Both the position numbers and the translations under genes were made by a program. This document shows positions 16,778-23,415 of a stretch of 44,874 nt of DNA, piece by piece (positions within the stretch are counted from its first letter, which is position 1; the number at the start of each line of letters is the position of its first letter). The DNA lies in NCBI GenBank assembly GCA_947624875.1, contig CANQMA010000010.1, forward strand, positions 1 through 44,874, read 5' to 3'. This DNA comes from an uncultured Lachnospiraceae bacterium (lineage in GTDB: Bacteria; Bacillota; Clostridia; Lachnospirales; Lachnospiraceae). Below the pieces are notes generated by a model that saw only the letters and a list, made by a program, of their open reading frames with translations, was not told the origin of the DNA and did no database searches.

Positions 16778-18295
16778 TTATTCTTCTTCAGATGTGATCA
16801 GGTGCAGATACCTGAAATATTCTGTCTCCGTAGGGGACTTTAGTTCAGAGCGTTCCATGTCATGTTCTAAATGCATTTTTGCCTTGCGGATATCCTTTAG
16901 CACGCCGGCTCCGCCAATGCAGCCGCCCGGACACGCCATCCCCTCAAGAAGATAACCGTCGTATTTTCCGGCCTTTGCCATCATCAGCATTTTCCGGCAT
17001 TCGTCCAGTCCCTCGGCATTGACCGTATTGACTTCCAGTTCCGGTTTGATTTTGTTGATGACTTTGACGACTGCATGTGCTACGCCGCCACTTTTGGCAA
17101 AGCCTTTTCCCAACGAACTTGAATCCTGAACCGGCGCATCCGGCTGCAACGCTTCCACATCAATCTGTTTTGCCTGAAACAATCCCATCGTCTCCTCAAA
17201 GGTCAGAACAAAATCCACCTCGCTTCGCACAGAACGGCGGCTTGCTTCCAACTTTTTTGCAGCACATGGACCAATAAACACTACTTTACAGTCCGGATGT
17301 TCTTTTTTGATCATTCGCGCTGTCAGTACCATTGGCGTCAGAGACATGGAAATATAGTCTGCATATTCCGGCAGCGTTTTCTTTGCCATGACAGACCATG
17401 CCGGACAACAGGAGGTGCCCATCCACTTCTGATTTTCCGGCACATTTTTAATAAAGTCAATGGCTTCCTGAATGGCACAGAGGTCTGCGCCAATCGCCAC
17501 CTCCACCATATCTGCAAATCCAATCTTTTTCAGTGCGGCGCGAACCAGTTCCGGCGTCGCATGGCTGCCGAACTGATGAATAAACGACGGCGCAATTGCC
17601 GCGTAAACCGGCGTGTCACTCTTTAGGGCGAGTACCGTCTGATAAATCTGGCTTTTATCGACAATCGCACTGAACGGACAACTGACAAGACACATTCCGC
17701 ACGATACACATTTGTCATAATCAATCTCAGCCCGACCATATTCGTCATTGCCGATTGCATGCATTCCACATGCCTTGGCGCAAGGACGTTCCTGTTTTAC
17801 GATTGCATTGTAAGGACAGGCGTCCAGACATTTTCCGCATCGAATACATTTTTCTTCATCAATGACAGAGCGGCCCTGTTCCATGTGAATCGCATCTTTC
17901 GGACATACTTCAATACATGGATGTTCCAGACATCCCTGACAAGCGTCCGTAATAAAGACGTGGTTCTGTGGGCATGCATGACAGGCGAATTTAATAATAT
18001 TGATGAGTGGCGGGTCATAGTATTTTTCGTCAATGGCGCTCGCATCAATGCCCTCAGAAAGCGGCGCATGCTCTGACATCTTCCGAATCGGCAGCCCCAT
18101 GGTAGCGCGGAGGCGTTCTCCGACGATTGCCCGTTCCAAAAAAATATTATCGTAGTATTTTCCAATTTCGCCGGGAACAATTTCATAAGGTAAATCTTCT
18201 ATTTTAGAAAGCGGAGCGCTCTCAAAAGCCATTTTGGCAATTTCTGTAAACACTTTGAGCCGTATTTCCGTTTTGCTTGAATAAAGTCCTCTCAT
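16778..18295 (-). CDS. Group B-type [FeFe]-hydrogenase
   Basis: This 505-residue protein carries the three H-cluster motifs: TSCCPAW (294-300), GPCAAKKLE (342-350) and EGMACPGGCIGG (451-462), with C455 and C459 as the last ligands. Upstream are several 4Fe-4S binding runs: a CxxCx4CxxxCP group at 119-132, CxxCxxCxxxCP at 150-161, and another at 196-207, plus C172/C176. The second motif has GPC instead of the group A MPC, so it belongs with the group B hydrogenases common in clostridia, whose physiological partner is not established. GGAG lies 6 bases upstream of the ATG. No maturases (hydEFG) are in the window. Confidence 0.9.
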   Translation of the reverse strand: MRGLYSSKTEIRLKVFTEIAKMAFESAPLSKIEDLPYEIVPGEIGKYYDNIFLERAIVGERLRATMGLPIRKMSEHAPLSEGIDASAIDEKYYDPPLINIIKFACHACPQNHVFITDACQGCLEHPCIEVCPKDAIHMEQGRSVIDEEKCIRCGKCLDACPYNAIVKQERPCAKACGMHAIGNDEYGRAEIDYDKCVSCGMCLVSCPFSAIVDKSQIYQTVLALKSDTPVYAAIAPSFIHQFGSHATPELVRAALKKIGFADMVEVAIGADLCAIQEAIDFIKNVPENQKWMGTSCCPAWSVMAKKTLPEYADYISMSLTPMVLTARMIKKEHPDCKVVFIGPCAAKKLEASRRSVRSEVDFVLTFEETMGLFQAKQIDVEALQPDAPVQDSSSLGKGFAKSGGVAHAVVKVINKIKPELEVNTVNAEGLDECRKMLMMAKAGKYDGYLLEGMACPGGCIGGAGVLKDIRKAKMHLEHDMERSELKSPTETEYFRYLHLITSEEE

Positions 18296-18353
18296 CGTAA
18301 ACTCCTATCTGACAAAAAACATCAGGTATTTTTGGTAATTGTTTTCGAAATAA

Positions 18354-18383
18354 ATTATAACATAGCAGGGGAAAGATATACAA
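18354..18383 (-). promoter_or_regulatory. Promoter for the hydrogenase gene
   Basis: On the minus strand TTGTAT (18378-18383) and TATAAT (18354-18359) are separated by 18 bases, about 60 bases upstream of the hydrogenase ATG. Confidence 0.55.
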
Positions 18384-18496
18384 GAAGAGGGAGCAGAAAA
18401 CTTTGCCGGAATCTGAAAAAGGACTAGCCAATAAATGTCAAAAAGTGCTATGATAAATATTGCTATGTGAAAATTCGACAGAACGGAGGAAACCAG

Positions 18497-19918
18497 ATGA
18501 ATCAAAATACGACAAATCCATTAGGCACGGAACCGGTCGGAAAGCTGCTTTGGAAATTTGCAGTTCCAAGTATTATTTCCATGCTGGTGATTTCGCTTTA
18601 TAATATTGTAGACCAGTTTTTTATCGGACGCGTTGTGGGAACGGTGGGAAATGCCGCGACAAATGTGGCGTTTCCGATGACGACGCTGTGTATTGCCACT
18701 TCTCTGGCATTCGGTATCGGTGGCGCTTCGGGATTTAATTTAAACATGGGCGCCGGAAACAAACGTAAAGCAATGTACTTTGTCGGCAATGCGCTGACCA
18801 TGATGTTTTCCATTGGATTAGCGGTTGCTCTGGTGTCTTTCATTTTCTTAAAACCGATGCTGGTTTTCTTTGGCGCACCTTCAGACGGTGGGGCGGATTC
18901 TGTTTTAAATTATGCCATGGAATATGTCCGAATCCTTGTAATCGGATTCCCGTTTGTGGTTGTTTCTTCCGGCGGGGCACATCTGATTCGCGCCGACGGA
19001 AGTCCGCGGTATTCGATGGTTTGTAATTTAAGCGGCGCGCTGATCAACGTCGCGCTTGACTATTTGTTTGTGATGGTTTTCCGCTGGGGCATGAGCGGCG
19101 CAGCAGCGGCCACGGTGATTGGACAGATTTTCTCGTTTGGTCTTGTTTTCTATTATATGAAACATTATAAAGCGGCGAAACTCGAATTAAGTCACTTGAC
19201 GCCGCATCGAAAAATTGTGTTCCGCATGCTGCACCTTGGAATGGCACAGTGCTTAAACCAGCTTGCCATCATGATTGTGCAGATTGTGATGAACCGCTCG
19301 CTGACTTATTATGGCGCATTATCCGTATACGGTGCAGAAATTCCGCTTGCGTGCGTTGGAATTATCATGAAAGTAAACCAGATTTATTTTTCTTTCTGTA
19401 TCGGTACTTCACAGGGAATGCAGCCGATTGCGTCCTTTAACCGCGGCGCAGGGAAGTTTAAACGAGTGAAACAGTCTTATCTGATTGCCGTCATGATGAC
19501 GACGGTGGTTTCGATCTTTGCCTTCTGCATTTTCCAACTGTTTCCGGAAAATATTATCGGGTTATTCGGCAGAGGTAATGGAGACTATCTGATTTTTGGG
19601 GAGAAATTTTTACGCACATTTTTGTTTATGACATTCTTAAATGGAATCCAGCCGATCACGTCAACTTTTTGTACGGCAGTCAGCGAACCAAACAAGGGAG
19701 CGTTTCTGTCCCTTACCAGACAGATTATCTTTTTCCTGCCGCTCGTTTTAGTAATGCCGCTCATTTTTATGCACTTTGGCAGACAGGGAATCGATGGAAT
19801 GATGTACACGGCGCCGATTTCAGATACGCTTGCCGCCATTGTTTCCATCATCATGGTGCGGTATGTCTTCAAGAAATTTGACAAAATAGAAAAAAACGGC
19901 CTTGAGACAGAAATTTAA
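18497..19918 (+). CDS. MATE family efflux transporter
   Basis: The 473-residue membrane protein has about twelve hydrophobic segments in two related halves and is a MATE-type cation/drug antiporter. Typical signs are LYNIVDQFFIGRVVG in the first helix pair, the matching VVSSGGAHLIRADGSPRY segment, and IGTSQGMQPIASFNRGAG at the start of the second half. The transported compound is unknown. I start at 18497 since GGAGG lies 7 bases upstream of this ATG; a longer in-frame start at 18467 lacks one. The gene is divergent from the hydrogenase gene and stands alone. Confidence 0.92.
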   Translation: MNQNTTNPLGTEPVGKLLWKFAVPSIISMLVISLYNIVDQFFIGRVVGTVGNAATNVAFPMTTLCIATSLAFGIGGASGFNLNMGAGNKRKAMYFVGNALTMMFSIGLAVALVSFIFLKPMLVFFGAPSDGGADSVLNYAMEYVRILVIGFPFVVVSSGGAHLIRADGSPRYSMVCNLSGALINVALDYLFVMVFRWGMSGAAAATVIGQIFSFGLVFYYMKHYKAAKLELSHLTPHRKIVFRMLHLGMAQCLNQLAIMIVQIVMNRSLTYYGALSVYGAEIPLACVGIIMKVNQIYFSFCIGTSQGMQPIASFNRGAGKFKRVKQSYLIAVMMTTVVSIFAFCIFQLFPENIIGLFGRGNGDYLIFGEKFLRTFLFMTFLNGIQPITSTFCTAVSEPNKGAFLSLTRQIIFFLPLVLVMPLIFMHFGRQGIDGMMYTAPISDTLAAIVSIIMVRYVFKKFDKIEKNGLETEI

Positions 19919-19999
19919 TTTTTCTTGGAATTATCAAATAGAAAACGTTTTTATTGAAAAAAATAGCACAACTTTTTCCAATTTTATTACAATTATCAC

Positions 20000-20029
20000 T
20001 GTACAAAATGGAATATGTTGTGCTATAAT
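20000..20029 (+). promoter_or_regulatory. Promoter for nrdD
   Basis: TGTACA (20000-20005) and TATAAT (20024-20029) are separated by 18 bases. The spacer overlaps the first NrdR-box-like site and the second site sits just downstream of the -10 element, as expected for a repressed promoter. Confidence 0.6.
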
Positions 20030-20056
20030 ACGTTTGACATACACAAGATATAGTGG
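20008..20056 (+). promoter_or_regulatory. Pair of NrdR-box-like sites
   Basis: The site at 20041-20056 (ACACAAGATATAGTGG) matches 14 of 16 positions of the NrdR consensus ACACWATATNTWGTGT, where W and N are degenerate. A weaker copy, mostly its right half, lies at 20008-20023 (12 of 16). The starts are 33 bases apart, close to three helical turns, as NrdR box pairs are. The consensus is quoted from established knowledge. Confidence 0.65.
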
Positions 20057-20181
20057 TTTGAAACGAAAATCAAACAAGATAGAGGAAAAGAAAAGCGAGT
20101 AGCAAAAAGAACGGAGCCGAACGGAACCCTTGAAAGAGACGGGCTCCTGATGAGAAACAAAGGATTATCATGGAGGAAAAA

Positions 20182-22374
20182 ATGGAAGTAGCAAGAGTGC
20201 AAAAGGTAATTAAAAGAAATGGTCAGGAAGTGACCTTTGATGTGAACAAGATTTTAAACGCGATTCGGAAAGCAAACAATGAAATTGAACCGATTTACAA
20301 ATTAAACGAATATCAGATTGCCGCAGTCGGAAAAAATGTAGAAAGCCAGATTATGAATGCCAATCACGCAGTGGCAGTCGAGGACATTCAGGATATGGTT
20401 GAGCGCGGTATCATGGAGATGCGTGGTTATGAGGTGGCGCAGAAATATGTCCGTTACCGTTATACGCGTGAACTTGCGCGTAAGGCAAATACGACGGACG
20501 ACAGTATTTTTTCACTGATTAATCAAAACAATGAGGAAGTAAAACAGGAAAATTCTAACAAAAATCCGACCATCAATTCTACACAGAGAGATTATATGGC
20601 AGGAGAAGTCAGCAAGGATTTAACAAAACGAATCCTGCTTCCGGCTGATATTGTGCGCGCGCATGAACAGGGGATTATCCATTTCCATGACTCTGATTAT
20701 TTTGCGCAAAAGGAACATAACTGTGATCTGATTGACTTAGAAGATATGCTTCAGAACGGTACGTGTATTTCAGAGACAAAAATCGATACGCCGCACAGTT
20801 TTTATACTGCCTGCAATGTCACAACGCAGATTGTTGCGCAGGTTGCCAGTAACCAGTATGGCGGACAGTCCTTTTCTCTGTCTCACTTAGCACCGTTTGT
20901 TCAGGTATCCAGAGATAAAATTACGAAAGAAGTGGTGGCAGAGAGTGAAGAAATCGGCATGGATTACTCCGAAGCGCAGGTGAAAAAGATTGTTGAGCGG
21001 CGCTTAAAAGATGAGATCAATCGTGGAATCCAGACCATTCAGTATCAGTTAGTCACATTGATGACCTGTAACGGACAGGCTCCTTTTGTTACGATGTTTA
21101 TGTATCTGGACGAAGTTCCTGACGGGCAGACCAGGGAAGATTTGGCTGCCATTATTGAAGAAGTCCTGCACCAGCGAATCCAAGGGGTAAAAAATGAAAA
21201 AGGCGTTTGGATTACTCCGGCATTTCCAAAGATTATTTATGTGTTAGACGAGGATAATGTGATGCCGGATTCCAAATATTGGTACCTGACACAGTTGGCT
21301 GCAAAGTGTACTGCAAAGAGAATGGTTCCGGATTATATTTCCGCAAAAGTGATGAAGGAAATCAAAAACGGAAGTGTCTACACCTGTATGGGCTGTCGTT
21401 CTTTCCTGACTGTGGAAGACAGTCAGAGAAATCCGGACGGAAGTTATAAATTTTATGGAAGATTCAATCAGGGCGTTGTGACCATCAATCTGGTAGATGT
21501 TGCTTGTTCTTCCAACGGAGACATGGAGTTATTCTGGAAGATTCTTGATGAAAGACTGGAATTATGTCACAGAGCGCTGCGGTGCAGACATGAAAGGCTG
21601 CTTGGCACGCCTTCCGATGTTGCGCCGATTCTCTGGCAGAATGGTGCGCTCGCACGTCTGAAAAAAGGAGAGACGATTGATAAACTGTTATTTAACGGTT
21701 ATTCTACCATTTCCCTCGGCTATGCCGGACTTTATGAAATGTGTGTCCGCATGACCGGAAAATCCCATACGGATCCGGAAGCAAAACCGTTTGCCCTGAA
21801 AGTGATGCAGCGTCTAAACGACAAATGTCAGGAATGGAAAGAAGCAGAAAATATCAGTTATTCCGTTTACGGAACGCCGATGGAATCTACGACGTATAAA
21901 TTTGCAAAATGTCTGCAGAAAAGATTTGGCGTTATTAAGGGCGTTACGGATAAAAACTACATTACAAACAGTTATCATGTTCATGTAACGGAAGAAATTG
22001 ATGCATTCAGCAAACTGAAATTTGAGTCTGAATTCCAGAAACTTTCTCCGGGAGGCGCAATCAGTTATGTGGAAGTGCCAAATCTGCAGGATAATATCGA
22101 GGCAGTCATTGAGGTTATGAAGTTTATCTATGACAACATCATGTATGCGGAACTCAATACGAAGTCTGATTATTGCGAGTGTTGTGGTTATAATGGCGAA
22201 ATCCAGATTGTGGAAGATGAAGAATCCGGAAAACTAATCTGGGAATGCCCAAGCTGCGGAAACAGAAATCAGGATAAAATGAGCGTGGCAAGAAGAACCT
22301 GCGGTTATATCGGAACGCAGTTCTGGAATCAGGGCAGAACGCAGGAAATCAAAGACCGTGTACTGCATTTATAA
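20182..22374 (+). CDS. nrdD: Anaerobic ribonucleoside-triphosphate reductase NrdD
   Basis: NrdD is the oxygen-sensitive glycyl radical enzyme that makes dNTPs. In 730 residues one sees an N-terminal ATP-cone (about 1-95, beginning EVARVQKVIKRNG), the catalytic barrel, a zinc-binding region with CECCGY and ECPSCGN near the C-terminus, and the glycyl radical loop RRTCGYIGTQFWN with radical Gly708. I start at 20182 because the ATG at 20170 is directly followed by GGAGG, which is the ribosome binding site for the second ATG. The activase gene nrdG, often next to nrdD, is not adjacent; a TSCPD-domain gene follows instead. Confidence 0.96.
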   Translation: MEVARVQKVIKRNGQEVTFDVNKILNAIRKANNEIEPIYKLNEYQIAAVGKNVESQIMNANHAVAVEDIQDMVERGIMEMRGYEVAQKYVRYRYTRELARKANTTDDSIFSLINQNNEEVKQENSNKNPTINSTQRDYMAGEVSKDLTKRILLPADIVRAHEQGIIHFHDSDYFAQKEHNCDLIDLEDMLQNGTCISETKIDTPHSFYTACNVTTQIVAQVASNQYGGQSFSLSHLAPFVQVSRDKITKEVVAESEEIGMDYSEAQVKKIVERRLKDEINRGIQTIQYQLVTLMTCNGQAPFVTMFMYLDEVPDGQTREDLAAIIEEVLHQRIQGVKNEKGVWITPAFPKIIYVLDEDNVMPDSKYWYLTQLAAKCTAKRMVPDYISAKVMKEIKNGSVYTCMGCRSFLTVEDSQRNPDGSYKFYGRFNQGVVTINLVDVACSSNGDMELFWKILDERLELCHRALRCRHERLLGTPSDVAPILWQNGALARLKKGETIDKLLFNGYSTISLGYAGLYEMCVRMTGKSHTDPEAKPFALKVMQRLNDKCQEWKEAENISYSVYGTPMESTTYKFAKCLQKRFGVIKGVTDKNYITNSYHVHVTEEIDAFSKLKFESEFQKLSPGGAISYVEVPNLQDNIEAVIEVMKFIYDNIMYAELNTKSDYCECCGYNGEIQIVEDEESGKLIWECPSCGNRNQDKMSVARRTCGYIGTQFWNQGRTQEIKDRVLHL

Positions 22375-22412
22375 TCAAGACGGTATTGGGCACATATAGG
22401 AGGAAAATTGAC

Positions 22413-22670
22413 ATGAAGTATACTTATAAAACATCACAGGTCTGTGCGACCAAAATTACCTTTGACATTGATCAGGACGTTGTAACCAATGTTCAGTTTC
22501 AGGGAGGATGCAATGGAAACCTGAAAGCGATTGGCAAATTGGTAGACGGGATGACCGTCGACCAGATTGAAAAAAAACTAAGCGGAAATCTCTGCGGAGT
22601 AAAATCAACTTCGTGTGCAGACCAGCTTGCAAAGGCAGTCCGGCAGGCATACGAAAAAACGCAGGCATAA
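22413..22670 (+). CDS. TSCPD-domain protein
   Basis: This 85-residue protein matches the small TSCPD-domain family (TIGR03905-like), a domain otherwise found at the C-terminus of some B12-dependent ribonucleotide reductases. The family signature TSCPDQLA appears here as TSCADQLA, with Ala for Pro. Other Cys are in SQVCATK, QGGCNGN and GNLCGVK, a pattern suited to metal or cluster binding. I start at 22413, where AGGAGG lies upstream; the frame extends nine codons further. It follows nrdD by 38 bases, so it may assist anaerobic dNTP synthesis; the function is unknown. Confidence 0.82.
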   Translation: MKYTYKTSQVCATKITFDIDQDVVTNVQFQGGCNGNLKAIGKLVDGMTVDQIEKKLSGNLCGVKSTSCADQLAKAVRQAYEKTQA

Positions 22671-22681
22671 TATGCATTATG

Positions 22682-22822
22682 TAATTCAGCCATGCACATA
22701 AAAAACGTAACGATTGGGAAAGACTGCTTGCAGGATTTCCCAATCGTTACGTTTTTATGTATTTGGGGAATCCAAATCAGCGAGAAGGAGCGAAGCGGAT
22801 TCGAGCTGGCATGGCTGAATTA
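22682..22822. repeat. Nested inverted repeats with a long hairpin
   Basis: The inner hairpin has arms 22696-22721 and 22736-22760, paired over about 25 bp with one bulged A, around a 14-base loop; a T run in the 3' arm makes it terminator-like for the nrdD unit, in both directions. Around it, 14 bases at 22682-22695 (TAATTCAGCCATGC) are exactly complementary to 22809-22822, inside the first 71-bp unit. The leading arm can therefore pair with any of the three following repeats, in the second and third with one mismatch. Confidence 0.8.
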
Positions 22823-22967
22823 TTTTTATTTTTTTGGGGAACCCAAATCAGCGAGAAGAAGCGAAGCGGATTCGAGCTGGGATGGCTGAATTATTTTTAT
22901 TTTTTTGGGGAACCCAAATCAGCGAGAAGAAGCGAAGCGGATTCGAGCTGGGATGGCTGAATTTTTT
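22765..22967 (+). repeat. Three 71-bp direct repeats
   Basis: Units start at 22765, 22836 and 22907; the last ends at a T run near 22967. Each carries GGGGAA, then CCAAATCAGCGAGAAG, AGCGAAGCGGATTCGAGCTGG, read here in parts, then ATGGCTGAATT and a T-rich tail. Units 2 and 3 are identical through the GGCTGAATT and unit 1 differs at a few positions. Because 71 is not divisible by three, the unit is read in all three frames, giving overlapping open frames that are artefacts. Each unit ends in a T run after weak stems (CGAA/TTCG and AATCAGC/GCTGAATT). Confidence 0.9.
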
Positions 22968-23042
22968 GTTTATCAGTTCTCTTTCTTTAATTGAAAGTAT
23001 GGATAAAAAATGTTACACTAATCAATAAGCAGGAGGTCGGTT

Positions 23043-23405
23043 ATGGATAACAGTCAGAACAAAGAAAAATTTAATTTTAATTTAGACGATATTGAGGAAA
23101 CAGTGATTCCAAATTTTAAAGGCGGAGAGGGACGAATCAGAGCCCACATGGCAGTTGATGAAAACAACCGTATTATGCATGGAATCTTAGAGCCGGGCTG
23201 TTCGATTGGAATTCACACCCATGAGGGAAGTTCAGAAATTGTTTTTGCGACAAAAGGAGAGGTCGTTGTGACCTATGACGGGATTGAAGAAAAATTGTCC
23301 GCAGGGATGGTTCATTACTGTCCGGACGGACATACTCATGGAATGAAAAACATCGGTACTGAAAATTTTGAGATGCTGGCAGTCGTGCCACAGCATCGGT
23401 CATGA
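23043..23405 (+). CDS. Cupin-domain protein
   Basis: This 120-residue single-domain cupin has the metal-binding motif HTHEGSSEIVF (two His and a Glu) and a second His-containing strand near CPDGHTHGMKN. Small cupins of this kind bind a metal and act as isomerases, sugar epimerases or sensors; the substrate is not clear. AGGAGG lies 6 bases before the ATG. It starts about 75 bases after the 71-bp repeat block and ends 10 bases before the long beta-helix gene, with which it is probably cotranscribed. No signal peptide is seen. Confidence 0.85.
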   Translation: MDNSQNKEKFNFNLDDIEETVIPNFKGGEGRIRAHMAVDENNRIMHGILEPGCSIGIHTHEGSSEIVFATKGEVVVTYDGIEEKLSAGMVHYCPDGHTHGMKNIGTENFEMLAVVPQHRS

Positions 23406-23415
23406 GGAACATCGT

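Noticed and set aside
22692-23028. Overlapping open frames over the 71-bp repeats, with repeated protein-like motifs
   Set aside because: The 71-bp period rotates the reading frame, all three frames are open only because of the repeat, and no frame has a ribosome binding site.
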